Counted from the first letter of the stretch, positions 46,567 through 55,214 are shown. The stretch: 64,000 nucleotides of DNA from Halorhodospira halochloris (GCF_002356555.2 NZ_AP017372.2:1426001-1490000), one strand, 5' to 3'. Translations and numbers: made by a program. Notes: a model not told the origin generated them from the letters alone.

Positions 46567-46784
46567 TCGCATTTTTGATGTATTGGTGATGCGTGCGTCT
46601 CCACGCCCAAAGCACGAATTACTTTCAGAACTGTATCGTAACGTGGCTTAGCTCCTGGGGTAAGCGCCTTGTACAGGCTTTCTCGTCCAAGCCCCGCTTC
46701 TCGCGCAAGTTGGGCCATTCCTCGTGCCTTTGCTACATCTCCCACTGCCGCCAAGAATACATTCGGATCTTCATCTTCAAGAGC
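46536..46784 (-). pseudogene. Truncated HI1420-type HTH antitoxin
   Basis: The frame encodes an HTH of the HigA-like 'probable addiction module antidote' (HI1420) family: FLAAVGDVAKARG, then MAQLAREAGLGRESLYKAL, then TVLKVIRALG. The family's first 25-30 residues are missing: reading upstream, a stop (TAA) lies about ten codons before the conserved part, with no ATG. The C-terminus reads into the attC-like site (NKALQRTR). A TTG at 46754 would give 72 residues with an intact HTH, but a full antitoxin is unlikely. No partner toxin is present. Confidence 0.6.
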
Positions 46785-46929
46785 AGCAGTGGATTATACA
46801 GACGCCGCTTTTCGCTACACTATCCCGCCGCAATCTAACACCCACGGATTCCTCCTGCGCCCGCATCCCGACTGAATCATCTCCATGCTTTACTGCCGCT
46901 GCCTTACGCCATTCAACACGCGACGATGA

Positions 46930-47018
46930 ACGCACACACTGATCCCGGTCAAGTGCCCAAGCGTATGCCGAGTTCACCCTCTGAACCGTGGGAGTCTGAT
47001 GAACTACTCCCGCCAAGC
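46930..47018 (-). ncRNA. Right-end hairpins of the IS605-type remnant, candidate omega-RNA scaffold
   Basis: Immediately after the tnpB stop on the minus strand are two hairpins, GGGAGT/ACTCCC (46990-47011) and GTTCA/TGAAC (46972-46986). Right ends of IS200/IS605 elements form such imperfect hairpins, and in tnpB elements the same region is transcribed as the omega RNA scaffold, with the guide lying beyond it. Transcription here is not demonstrated and tnpB is broken. Confidence 0.35.
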
Positions 47019-47744
47019 TTACGCTATGGCGTGAGTTTCGCGCTTCGACGGGAGTGCCGATTCATCCAAAGGATGACCCGGTCTGACCTCCCTCCACGCA
47101 TCGGCCGGTTCCCGACCGGATAAACTCCGCTCCAGCCAAGCCAACAGCACCCGAGCGGCGTTCTCGTCCCGTGAACAGGACGCGCCGCAAGGGCAGCTGT
47201 GCCAGCGCTGGCCGAGCGGTTTCTTCTCCTGCTGCCCGCAGGCGTGACAGGTCTGTGAGGGCTTGATCTGCCGCGTCGGGGCCTCCACCGCCCAAGCACC
47301 AGCTTCTTCCGCTTTGAGCTTGAGCAATTGATGGAAGGCCCCGCCAGCGGCATCAAGAATACTGCGATTCAAGCCCCGTTTATATTGACCGCCGTTAGCG
47401 GTCATGTTTCGAATGCTCAGCGCCTCTAGGCCCAAAGCACTAAACTCGTTGATCAGTCGGGCAGAGACCTGATGGAGAAAGTCGTGGCGCTGATTGGCCA
47501 CCTTACGGTGCAGCCGGCGCAACTCATCGTACGCCTTGCGCAACCGGTTGGAGATGGGGAAGCCCCGACTCCTACCCGACGCCTTCTTGGCCGCCTCCTC
47601 CTTGCGGGAGATCTCGCGCTGTACGCCACGGATGGCATCCAAGGTGCCGGCAAGGTGGCGGGGGTTATCGATGGTCTCGGCACCTTGCGCGGTCGCCACA
47701 GTGGCGAAGGTCTCCAAGCCCCAGTCGAGCCCGACCATCTGCAC
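47019..47744 (-). pseudogene. tnpB: TnpB (IS200/IS605 family OrfB), N-terminus deleted
   Basis: The 241 residues cover the C-terminal part of TnpB, an RNA-guided RuvC-like nuclease. The first RuvC Asp is in GLDWGLETFATVA, the Glu in LGLEALSIRNM, zinc-ribbon cysteines are CHAC and CPCGASC, and the last RuvC Asp is in SRDENAARVLL. About 150-190 N-terminal residues (recognition and wedge region) are missing, so it cannot be a normal TnpB. The truncation meets a truncated tnpA head-to-head near 47,735-47,745. Confidence 0.85.
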
Positions 47745-47966
47745 CTGCTCTTGGAGTTGACGCCGCGCACCGCCCCCTCCGCCTTCGTCAACAATCTAAA
47801 GACGGTGACCTCCCGGCTCATCCGCAAGGAGTTCGGGGAGCATCTTCAACAGTATTACTGGCGCAAACCGGTATTCTGGAGTCGCAGCTACTGCATCATT
47901 ACCGTCGGTGGTGCGCCGCTGTCGGTCTTGAAGCAGTACATCGAACAACAGAAAGCCCCAGAGTAA
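47732..47966 (+). pseudogene. tnpA: TnpA (Y1 transposase of IS200/IS605), N-terminus deleted
   Basis: The plus-strand frame keeps the C-terminal half of a Y1 transposase. It has the HUH-type motif DHLHLLLEL, then SAFVNNLKTVTSRLIRKEF, YWRKPVFWSRSY and the helix QYIEQQ with the catalytic tyrosine. The first 60 or so residues are lost. The open frame extends leftwards to 47472, but that part is antisense to tnpB and not a real N-terminus. The element is therefore dead for transposition. Confidence 0.8.
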
Positions 47967-48069
47967 TGGCGCTGCGCGCCATGCGCCGCTTCACCACCCC
48001 CTAAGCCGCTGCGCGGCTATAGGCGGAGCACTGCGGCGCGTTTTGGTAGCCAGAAATAGCTTGTGCGGA

Positions 48070-48087
48070 TGTAGTGTTCAAACTACA
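48070..48087. promoter_or_regulatory. Palindromic operator-like site before the toxin-antitoxin remnant
   Basis: TGTAGTGTTCAAACTACA is an inverted repeat (TGTAGT/ACTACA) ending 8 bases before the toxin start. Antitoxin HTH proteins of this family bind such promoter palindromes, so it is a plausible autoregulatory site. Confidence 0.5.
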
Positions 48088-48095
48088 CTTGTGCC

Positions 48096-48248
48096 ATGTT
48101 TGACGTTAAACAGACAGAGACCTACCGAAAGTGGGAACGCAAGCTCCGTGATCAACATGCAAAGGCATTGATCGCGGCCCGTGTCTTCCGGCTGGCCAAT
48201 GGCTTGCCGGGCGACGTCTGGCAGCCCATTGGGAGGCGTCATGAGTGA
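48096..48248 (+). pseudogene. Truncated HI1419-type RelE-like toxin
   Basis: A 50-codon frame begins like the 'addiction module killer' family (MFDVKQTETYRKWERKLRDQ, then AARVFRLANGLPGDV). It stops at the position where the conserved family core (the RIDYGPGYRVYF-type segment) should follow. The end overlaps the antitoxin start at 48241. An internal deletion of about 40 codons best explains this. The product should lack toxin activity. Confidence 0.7.
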
Positions 48249-48543
48249 CAAGATTTACGACTACGACCCGGCGGCGGCCCTGGAGAGTGATGAGGCCATT
48301 GCGGTGTTTCTTGCCGATGCCCTGGAAACCGGGGATGCCGCTCACATTGCGAAGGCGATCGGCGTCGTGGCTCGTGCCAGGGGCATGACGGAATTGGCCC
48401 GTGAAACCGGCCTTTCCCGCGAGCAGCTTTACCGCTCATTCAGTGAACAAGGCAACCCGACTCTGAAAAACATGCTTGCAGTGATGCGTGCTTTGGGCGT
48501 GGACTTGACAGCACGGCCCCACGACGAAAAGCCCACTGTCTAA
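48241..48543 (+). CDS. HI1420-type HTH antitoxin, intact but without a functional toxin
   Basis: The 100-residue protein opens with the family N-terminus (YDYDPAAALESDEAIAVFLADAL, quoted here only as the acidic amphipathic start). An HTH (MTELARETGLSREQLYRSF) and MLAVMRALGVDL follow. The ATG at 48241 lies inside the end of the broken toxin gene; an in-frame GTG at 48181 is less likely because it overlaps toxin coding sequence. It probably still binds the palindrome at 48070 and represses this promoter. Confidence 0.85.
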   Translation: MSDKIYDYDPAAALESDEAIAVFLADALETGDAAHIAKAIGVVARARGMTELARETGLSREQLYRSFSEQGNPTLKNMLAVMRALGVDLTARPHDEKPTV

Positions 48544-48628
48544 CGGGTTTTCCGGTTTCGGCTCCGCTTGTGCGCGAGAACGAGAACCGGGGTCAAGAAG
48601 TGGATTTTATATGGTCTAATATGGCGTT

Positions 48629-49762
48629 ATGAATTACCTATCCTCACTCAGTGATAAATGCCGAGCAGTGCGCGTTGCCCTATTCAGCGCCCTGCTCGTC
48701 TTCGCCCCACTAAGCCAAGCCGAGAGGGATAGTGGCACGATTTATCTGCCCCTCGCCTTCTACTCCCCGGATACAGGGGCCGGCATTAGCTACACCATGC
48801 TCTATTTCTCTTCCCGTGAACTGCAAACGGGGGTTTCGGGCACCGATACTATACGGGTTACCGCTCTTTATACTCAGGAAGATCAGCACATGGCCTCTAT
48901 TGGTGCATCCTGGTTTATCGGTCGCGGCCTGTGGAAGGTTAGTAATAACGCCACAACCCAAAACTTCCCGCGCGATTTCTACGGTATAGGCGCTACCACG
49001 CCCGAGGAAGACGAGGAAGAGTATACCTATGAACGGCATAGCAATCTGCTGGCGCTGCAGCGCTGGATGGGCAATGAGTGGTACGTCGGCGGCGTGTTTG
49101 AAGCCAATCGTTCTAAAATCACCGAGTTTCAGGATGATGATCAGGGGCTGATAAGAGAGTATTATTCAGATAACAACCTTGAGATGAGCGACACCTTCCA
49201 CGGGGTCGGTATCCAGATCAATCGAGATAGCACTGATGCCCCTTTCTTTCCCCGTCATGGCTCCAAGACCAGTCTCAGAGCCCTAGCCTACCCGGAAGAT
49301 CTCGGCGCTAACCAAGCATTTGAGCGCTACGACCTTTCGCAGCGACTATACCTGCCCCTGGGCCGGGAAGGGGCCTTGGCTTTGGAGATACAAGGTGAGT
49401 ACGCCTCTGATGGCGCCCCTATTCCTTTCTTGCCTAGTCTTGGCTCTGGGTCCACATTACGAGGTTACGCTGGCGGCAGGTACATGGATCAACTCTACCT
49501 CTCTGGGCAGGCCGAGGTGCGCTTCCCTATCCAGGGCCGCTGGCAAGGCACGGTATTTACCGCCGCCGGGGATGTCTTTCCCGACTTTGATGATATATCG
49601 GACGACAACCTCAAATACGGCGTAGGCGGCGGCATCAGATACGCCTTACAGCAGGATATGCGCATCAACTTACGCTTGGATATAGCCTACGGGTTTGCTA
49701 CAGGCGATGCCGAGGACGGCGAGAGCCCCGGGGTCTACTTTAATTTCACCGAAGCTTTTTAG
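48629..49762 (+). CDS. Omp85-type surface-antigen barrel protein
   Basis: Outer-membrane protein of 377 residues: signal peptide ending after SQA, then a 16-strand-type barrel of the bacterial surface antigen (Omp85/BamA C-terminal) family. It includes the SGSTLRGYAGGRY signature near 265-278, the counterpart of the VRGF/Y loop motif, and a terminal aromatic (TEAF). No POTRA domains are present, so it is not BamA or TamA. Short Omp85 proteins of this kind are found beside lipases or phosphatases. The neighbour here is a GAF-PP2C phosphatase starting 28 bases after the stop, so co-transcription is likely. Confidence 0.8.
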   Translation: MNYLSSLSDKCRAVRVALFSALLVFAPLSQAERDSGTIYLPLAFYSPDTGAGISYTMLYFSSRELQTGVSGTDTIRVTALYTQEDQHMASIGASWFIGRGLWKVSNNATTQNFPRDFYGIGATTPEEDEEEYTYERHSNLLALQRWMGNEWYVGGVFEANRSKITEFQDDDQGLIREYYSDNNLEMSDTFHGVGIQINRDSTDAPFFPRHGSKTSLRALAYPEDLGANQAFERYDLSQRLYLPLGREGALALEIQGEYASDGAPIPFLPSLGSGSTLRGYAGGRYMDQLYLSGQAEVRFPIQGRWQGTVFTAAGDVFPDFDDISDDNLKYGVGGGIRYALQQDMRINLRLDIAYGFATGDAEDGESPGVYFNFTEAF

Positions 49763-49790
49763 CCTATTTCTAATTTGCTATGATCCGCTG

Positions 49791-51050
49791 ATGTTACAAG
49801 CCCCCCTACCCAATGATGAAGAGCGTCGCCTGTCGGCGCTGTATGAATACCGCATACTCGACACCCCGGCTGAAGAGGCCTTTGACAGGGTTATAAGGCT
49901 TGTATGTCGGCTCTTTTCAGTCCCGATGGCGACCATTACCTTGGTCGATCGCGACCGGCAGTGGTTCAAATCCTCGTGCGGAGTGGATGCTTGTGAAACC
50001 GAGCGGGGCATCTCGTTCTGCGGTCATGTCGTCTTCCAGGGCGCCCCGCTGATAGTCCCCGACACCCACGAAGACCCCCGCTTTGCCGATAATCCTTTAG
50101 TCACCGGCCCTCCTCATGTTCGCTTTTACGCCGGCGTCCCCCTGACGACATACGACGGCCTGCATATCGGCGTGCTCTGCGTGCAGGACAAACAGCCCCG
50201 GCCACAGGGTATCAGCGCTGACGAGCTCGCTAACCTGACTGAACTCGCCGCGATGACCCTGGACGAACTGGAATTGCGCAAGGCAAAGAGCCAAGTCGAT
50301 GCCGAGCAGGAGATTGCCCGCCGAGTCATAAATTGCGCGACCCAAAACGAGGTGCTGGGCAACCCCGGGGTGAGGCACTACTACCGGCCCGCCGAGCGCC
50401 TCAGTGGCGATCTGCTTCTGGCTGGCAGGCGTTCCTCTGACGGTGCCCTACTTTTTTTGCTCGGTGATTTCACCGGCCACGGCATCGGCGCAGCAGTTGG
50501 AGTTCCCGCCCTAGCCGGCAAATTCTACGACCAGATCGAGTTAGGGGTAGGATCGGAGCAGATCCTGGGTAGGCTCAACGATCACCTGCACAAGCACCTG
50601 CCCCCCGATATGTTTCTAACCGCAGCTTTAATCGAGGTCAGCCTGCGTGATGACGGTATCCATCTGGCCATATGGAACGCCGGCTTGCCGAGCATATTGC
50701 TGATCTCTGCACAGGGCCAAGCTACCCACTTCGCCTCCGAGGGGCTACCGCTGGGAATCGTATCATCGACTAGCATCCAAGCAGCCGGATTAGAGTACCA
50801 TTTACCGCCGGCCAAATCGCGCCTCTACGCATGCTCGGATGGAGTTGTTGAGTCGCGCACGGCAGATGGCAGTATGCTGGCTATAGAGGGCCTGGAGAAT
50901 ACTCTATGCGATAGCCCTAGCGAGGCGCGTTTCGATGCGGTAGTAAAGCTCATGGAGGATGCGCGCGAGCACAACAGCCGCGACATTGATGACATAACCT
51001 TCCTTGAGCTTGATTTTGATAATCTATCGGCGATGCTAAGTCAGCAGTAG
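49791..51050 (+). CDS. GAF domain PP2C-type (SpoIIE-like) phosphatase
   Basis: The 419-residue cytoplasmic protein has a GAF domain at about 20-165 (typical opening DEERRLSALYEYRILDTPAEE) and a short coiled coil. A PPM/SpoIIE phosphatase domain occupies about 205-410, with the metal-binding FTGHGIGAAV and YACSDGVVESR motifs and closing DDITFLEL. Such proteins dephosphorylate anti-sigma or STAS antagonist proteins in response to GAF input, often downstream of a receiver. No STAS partner is adjacent. The ATG at 49791 is preferred since it begins at the conserved GAF N-terminal motif and lies after the preceding gene's stop. Confidence 0.85.
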   Translation: MLQAPLPNDEERRLSALYEYRILDTPAEEAFDRVIRLVCRLFSVPMATITLVDRDRQWFKSSCGVDACETERGISFCGHVVFQGAPLIVPDTHEDPRFADNPLVTGPPHVRFYAGVPLTTYDGLHIGVLCVQDKQPRPQGISADELANLTELAAMTLDELELRKAKSQVDAEQEIARRVINCATQNEVLGNPGVRHYYRPAERLSGDLLLAGRRSSDGALLFLLGDFTGHGIGAAVGVPALAGKFYDQIELGVGSEQILGRLNDHLHKHLPPDMFLTAALIEVSLRDDGIHLAIWNAGLPSILLISAQGQATHFASEGLPLGIVSSTSIQAAGLEYHLPPAKSRLYACSDGVVESRTADGSMLAIEGLENTLCDSPSEARFDAVVKLMEDAREHNSRDIDDITFLELDFDNLSAMLSQQ

Positions 51051-51125
51051 GACGCCTCTATCTGTTATTCCTGAACCATTTGGTTAACTGGTGTGGGGAT
51101 CTTGGCACCAGGGATGGCGCCATGA
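51051..51125. repeat. Palindromic intergenic element, truncated copy
   Basis: Only the left terminus (GACGCCTCT) and the first part of the core (GTGTGGGGATCTTGGCACCAGGGATGGCGCC in two steps) remain. The right half is missing and the kdsB stop codon follows within a few bases. It lies between convergent genes. Confidence 0.8.
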
Positions 51126-51129
51126 TGAG

Positions 51130-51912
51130 CTAGCTTTGGTAATCCTTGAGCAATCTGCCAACCACCTCGATATCATCAGCTGTATCCACCCCCGGCCCCG
51201 GCCTCTGCCGGGTGACGGCCACCTGTATTGAGTATCCGTGCCACAGGGCACGCAACTGCTCTAACTGCTCTAAGCGCTCGGCTGGGGCTGGCTCTAGATT
51301 CGGATAGCAGCGCAGGAAGCCAGCCCGATAAGCATAGAGACCCAAATGACGCAGCCAGTTACCGGCATTGACCTGAGCATCGCTGATCTGCAGCATCGCC
51401 TCGCGTTCCCAGGGGATAGGTGCACGACTAAAGTAGAGAGCGCGGCCCCGGTTATCGCATACAACCTTCACCGCTGATGGATCTTTTAGCTCGGCGGCAG
51501 TTTCAATAGGCACCGCGAGGGTAGAAATATCCGCATCGCTATCTTGAGCCAATCGTGATGCCGCTAAGGCAGGCAAATCGGGCGGCATGAGCGGTTCGTC
51601 GCCTTGTAGGTTAACTACAATGCTCTCATCAGGAATACCGAGCCTATCGACCACCTCGGCAATGCGCTCGGTGCCACTGCTATGATCTGGACTGGTTGTT
51701 AAAACTTGGGCGCCAAACCCGTGACAAGTCTTCTCTATGCGCTCATCATCTGTGGCAACCACCACCTGTTGGGCACCGCTCGCCGTGGCGCGCCGGTAGA
51801 CATGCTCAATAATCGGTAAACCACCAACCTCAAGCAAAGGTTTACCTGGTAGGCGGCTAGCTGCATAGCGGGCTGGAATAACAACTATAAAGGCGACGCT
51901 TGCCGTAGACAT
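51130..51912 (-). CDS. kdsB: 3-deoxy-manno-octulosonate cytidylyltransferase
   Basis: Activates Kdo with CTP to CMP-Kdo for lipopolysaccharide inner-core synthesis in the cytoplasm. The 260 residues are normal. The nucleotide-binding opening is IPARYAASRLPGKPL, with later GDEPLMPP and SVKVVCD-type segments and the HLGLYAYR motif. Last gene of the minus-strand exbB-exbD-msbA-lpxK-kdsB set, 10 bases after lpxK. Confidence 0.97.
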   Translation of the reverse strand: MSTASVAFIVVIPARYAASRLPGKPLLEVGGLPIIEHVYRRATASGAQQVVVATDDERIEKTCHGFGAQVLTTSPDHSSGTERIAEVVDRLGIPDESIVVNLQGDEPLMPPDLPALAASRLAQDSDADISTLAVPIETAAELKDPSAVKVVCDNRGRALYFSRAPIPWEREAMLQISDAQVNAGNWLRHLGLYAYRAGFLRCYPNLEPAPAERLEQLEQLRALWHGYSIQVAVTRQRPGPGVDTADDIEVVGRLLKDYQS

Positions 51913-51922
51913 ATTATTTTAT

Positions 51923-52900
51923 TCAATAACTTGTAGATTGTTTATGAAGTTGCGCATCAACTTTCTCTGCCAATTCACTACTCGGTTCGACCACAACCGG
52001 CAGATACCAGCACCTATCGCTTTGCGGCAGGTTAGCACACTTCACCGCGTCCTTTTCGGTCATGATGATTGGCTTGCTATCACCGTTATCGGCAAATGCT
52101 AGGTCATTTGCGCCAAACTTATGGTGGTCGGCAAAGGGATGCTCCTCGGCCTCAATTCCCAGCTGTGCCAAGGTACGGAAAAAGCGCTGCGGATTACCGA
52201 TAGCAGCTACTGCGTGGGCTGGGCCACCAGGCCAGCAAGCTCCCCCTTTGATGACCGGCTGCGGCCGCCCGGGTGTTAGGCTGAATGAAACCTCCTCCTC
52301 ACTGGGTTCGGCGGTGTTGACCACAACCAGATCGACCTCATCAAGGCGCTGAGCCCTTTCGCGCAGGGGGCCGGCGGGCAGCAGGCGGCCGTTACCAAGC
52401 CTACGCTCACCATCAATAACCGCTATCTCCATGCTGCGCTGCATCCTGTAGTGCTGCAGGCCATCGTCACTTACGACTATATCGCACCCTGCCTGCGTAG
52501 CTGCAGCAGCTACCGCCGCCGGTCGATCAGCGCCAACATAGACCGGGGCGGCGGTGCGTCGTGCGAGCAGCAACGGCTCGTCACCTACCTCATCAGCGCT
52601 AGAAGCAGGTTTAACCCGCACGGGGCCTTTACCAGCGCTCGAGCCGTAACCCCGCGAGACTATGCCCGGTCGCCAGCCCTGCTCACGCAAACGCTCAACC
52701 AGCCACGCCACCAAGGGGGTCTTACCAGTGCCACCGACTGTTATATTGCCCACTACGATAACCGGCACCTGCGCCGGCAGGCTCTCCAGCCATCCTCGCC
52801 GATAGGCCTTACGCCGCAGAGAAGTTATTGCACCATACAATCCGGCAGCAGGGATAAGCGCCCGAGATGTAAAACTATCGGTATACCAAAAGGCGGGCAC
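51923..52900 (-). CDS. lpxK: Tetraacyldisaccharide 4'-kinase
   Basis: Inner-membrane-associated kinase adding the 4'-phosphate to lipid A precursor. The 325 residues include the Walker A-like GNITVGGTGKTPLVAWL near 50-66, SRGYG, and VSDDGLQHYRM. The start is GTG at 52900, 2 bases after the msbA stop, so the genes are translationally close. Order msbA-lpxK-kdsB is typical of gammaproteobacteria. Confidence 0.96.
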   Translation of the reverse strand: MPAFWYTDSFTSRALIPAAGLYGAITSLRRKAYRRGWLESLPAQVPVIVVGNITVGGTGKTPLVAWLVERLREQGWRPGIVSRGYGSSAGKGPVRVKPASSADEVGDEPLLLARRTAAPVYVGADRPAAVAAAATQAGCDIVVSDDGLQHYRMQRSMEIAVIDGERRLGNGRLLPAGPLRERAQRLDEVDLVVVNTAEPSEEEVSFSLTPGRPQPVIKGGACWPGGPAHAVAAIGNPQRFFRTLAQLGIEAEEHPFADHHKFGANDLAFADNGDSKPIIMTEKDAVKCANLPQSDRCWYLPVVVEPSSELAEKVDAQLHKQSTSY

Positions 52901-52902
52901 GA

Positions 52903-54699
52903 CTAACCCTCAAACTGCATGCGGTAAAAGCTGGCATAGCGGCCAGATTTAGCCAAGAGCTGGCTATGGGTGCCCTGCTCCCTTATCTGCCCATCTTCGA
53001 GAAAGATTATCTTATCGGCATTCTCGATAGTCGACAGACGGTGAGCAATGACAAAAGTCGTCCGCCCTGTCATCAACTGATCAAGCGCCTGCTGGATGTA
53101 GGCCTCCGATTCGGTATCCAGCGCTGACGTTGCCTCATCGAGGATAAGTATGGGCGCATCTTTAAGCAGGGCCCGGGCAATGGCCAGACGCTGACGCTGA
53201 CCACCCGAGAGCAACACTCCGTCCTCGCCGATATGGGTATCAAACCCCTGCGGCAAGCGCTCTATAAACTCCAAGGCATTTGCCGCTTGAGCCGCCTGCC
53301 TGATTTGCTCCTGAGATACGTTATCGCTAGCACCAAAGGCAATATTTTCGGCTACACTGGCGTTGAATAGGGTTACGTTCTGACCGACCATGGAGATCTG
53401 ACGACGCAGATCAGCCAAGCGATAGTCGTGCAACACCACCCCATCTAGACAGATCTGCCCACCGGTAGGCTCATAAAATCGCGGTATCAGCGCAACAAAT
53501 GTCGACTTACCGCTTCCTGAAGGACCCACCAGGGCGACTCTCTGCCCAGGCTCGGCATGCATATCGATCCCGCGCAGCACTTCGTGCTCACCATCATAAG
53601 AGAAGCGTAAGCTGCTCACCTCAACACGGCCCTGAGCTCTCTCTATGCTGATGCTACCGTTATCTTGCTCAGCCGGTGTGTCAACAACCTGGAAGACGCT
53701 CTTAGCCGCAGTCAAACCCTTTTGGATTCGCGCATTAACCGTGATCAAGCTCTTAATGGGTGGATTAAGAAGCATCAGCGCACCGGCAAATGAGGCGAAC
53801 GTCCCGACAGTAATGGTCTCCACTAAGGCGTCTATAGTAGCTAGATAGATCACACCGGCGAGTGCTATACCAGCAAGGAACCGGGTCACCGGCACTGCTG
53901 CGTGCTTGGTTGCGAGGAACTTCATGTATTGACGGCGGTTCTCTTCATTGGCCTTTTCGAACCGGCGCAATTCCCGCTCTTGCTGACCAAATGCCTTTAT
54001 GACCTGATGGCCGTGCACGCTCTCTTCAGCGATGCTACCCACCCCGCCAACAGCGCTATGGACCTTTTTGGTTATCTTGCGAAACCGCTTATTTACATAA
54101 GCCATGATGCCCGCCAAAAGGGGGAAAATGGTGGCAACTACCAAGGTCAACAGAGGGGCCAGATAGATCATGTAACCAACCAAGAAAACCACCCGGGCGC
54201 CATCTTGAATCAAGTTCAGTACGGCCTTGGTTACAGAATCTGCGACCTGCTCGGCTTCGTAGGTAAGCTTGGAGATTAACCGCCCCGAGGAGAACTTATC
54301 GAAGACGCTCGCCGGCATTACTAGCAAGCGGTCATGGAGATTGCCTCTTAGCTGCTTAATCAGATTACGCGCGATCCAGGTCTTTAGGTAGTGGCTAACA
54401 AAGAACATCACCCCCTGAAAGACGACGAAGGCGATCAGCAGAAAGGCATAGAATCGAATCGTTGCGGCGTCTTTTTCGACAAAACCGTCGTCAAGCAGCG
54501 GCCTTACCAACGCTACGACTCCAGTCTGAGTAGCGGCTACGGCGAGCATAGCGACAATGGCTATAATGCCTAACTTCCAATGCGGCAGCACATAGCCGAT
54601 GAAAAGACGTTTAAAGGTTGGCCATGTCCCGCGCGCGGCCACCGGGGCGACTGAGTCAGGGAGTGGAGGCGTTACTTCACTATCCGCTTTTGCGCTCAT
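52903..54699 (-). CDS. msbA: Lipid A export ATP-binding/permease protein
   Basis: Homodimeric ABC exporter flipping lipid A-core across the inner membrane. The 598 residues comprise six transmembrane helices (about 30-330) fused to a nucleotide-binding domain with Walker A GPSGSGKST near 390, signature LSGGQRQRLAIARAL near 495 and Walker B ILILDEATSALD. It is preceded by exbD with about 60 bases between them that contain a small hairpin. Confidence 0.95.
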   Translation of the reverse strand: MSAKADSEVTPPLPDSVAPVAARGTWPTFKRLFIGYVLPHWKLGIIAIVAMLAVAATQTGVVALVRPLLDDGFVEKDAATIRFYAFLLIAFVVFQGVMFFVSHYLKTWIARNLIKQLRGNLHDRLLVMPASVFDKFSSGRLISKLTYEAEQVADSVTKAVLNLIQDGARVVFLVGYMIYLAPLLTLVVATIFPLLAGIMAYVNKRFRKITKKVHSAVGGVGSIAEESVHGHQVIKAFGQQERELRRFEKANEENRRQYMKFLATKHAAVPVTRFLAGIALAGVIYLATIDALVETITVGTFASFAGALMLLNPPIKSLITVNARIQKGLTAAKSVFQVVDTPAEQDNGSISIERAQGRVEVSSLRFSYDGEHEVLRGIDMHAEPGQRVALVGPSGSGKSTFVALIPRFYEPTGGQICLDGVVLHDYRLADLRRQISMVGQNVTLFNASVAENIAFGASDNVSQEQIRQAAQAANALEFIERLPQGFDTHIGEDGVLLSGGQRQRLAIARALLKDAPILILDEATSALDTESEAYIQQALDQLMTGRTTFVIAHRLSTIENADKIIFLEDGQIREQGTHSQLLAKSGRYASFYRMQFEG

Positions 54700-54714
54700 A
54701 ATCCAGCGATTCCA

Positions 54715-54737
54715 GTAAGCTCAGTGGTGAGCTTTTA
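54715..54737 (+). terminator. Small hairpin between exbD and msbA
   Basis: AAGCTCA-GTGG-TGAGCTTTT forms a 6-7-bp stem with a T-run on the plus strand only. For the minus-strand genes it would be an attenuator at best. It may stop antisense transcription. Confidence 0.35.
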
Positions 54738-54758
54738 GAGGTTCCGTTTGGCAGAAAG

Positions 54759-55178
54759 TTACTGCTCAGGCTCTATGGTAGCGATAGAGACTCGGCTTAT
54801 ACCCAACTGCCCGACACCATCCATAGCTCGGACTAACGCCCTGTGCGGAGCATCAGCGTCAGCACGGATAACCACACCGCTCACCTCTTGGTCTTCCAAG
54901 GCTTCACGGATGGCGCGCATCAATGTATCCAGCTCGCGGTTAACTAAGGCCTCTCCTGCGACATAGTACTCACCACCCTCATCGATGCTTATCTCCAACA
55001 AGTCGGGAGGTGTATCAGTCCTTTCTGTGTCGGCTTCCGGGAGGGTTATATCCAAGCCTGTTTGATGGACGAAGGTTGTGGTCACCATGAAGAATATAAG
55101 CAGCAGGAAGACGACATCGATAAGTGGCGTTAGATTGATGTCGGGCTCGTCATTGCGGCTACGCCGACGCAGATTCAA
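54759..55178 (-). CDS. exbD: ExbD/TolR-family biopolymer transport protein
   Basis: One-helix inner-membrane protein that works with ExbB and TonB to power outer-membrane receptors. It shows the diagnostic DINLTPLIDVVFLLLIFFMV helix with the proton-relaying Asp, then a periplasmic domain. The start is probably TTG at 55178, with GGAGG six bases upstream; an in-frame TTG at 55184 directly abuts GGAGG and is less likely. Together with exbB it could serve the receptor at 1872. Confidence 0.92.
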   Translation of the reverse strand: MNLRRRSRNDEPDINLTPLIDVVFLLLIFFMVTTTFVHQTGLDITLPEADTERTDTPPDLLEISIDEGGEYYVAGEALVNRELDTLMRAIREALEDQEVSGVVIRADADAPHRALVRAMDGVGQLGISRVSIATIEPEQ

Positions 55179-55214
55179 CTCCAACCTCCATGCACATCAA
55201 TCGCCCGAGGCACA

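Noticed and set aside
46777-47016. 79-codon minus-strand frame beyond tnpB
   Set aside because: It translates the IS right-end hairpins and has no start signal or family match.
47472-47731. Plus-strand N-terminal half of a 164-codon frame ending in TnpA
   Set aside because: It is antisense tnpB; only the part from about 47732 is transposase.
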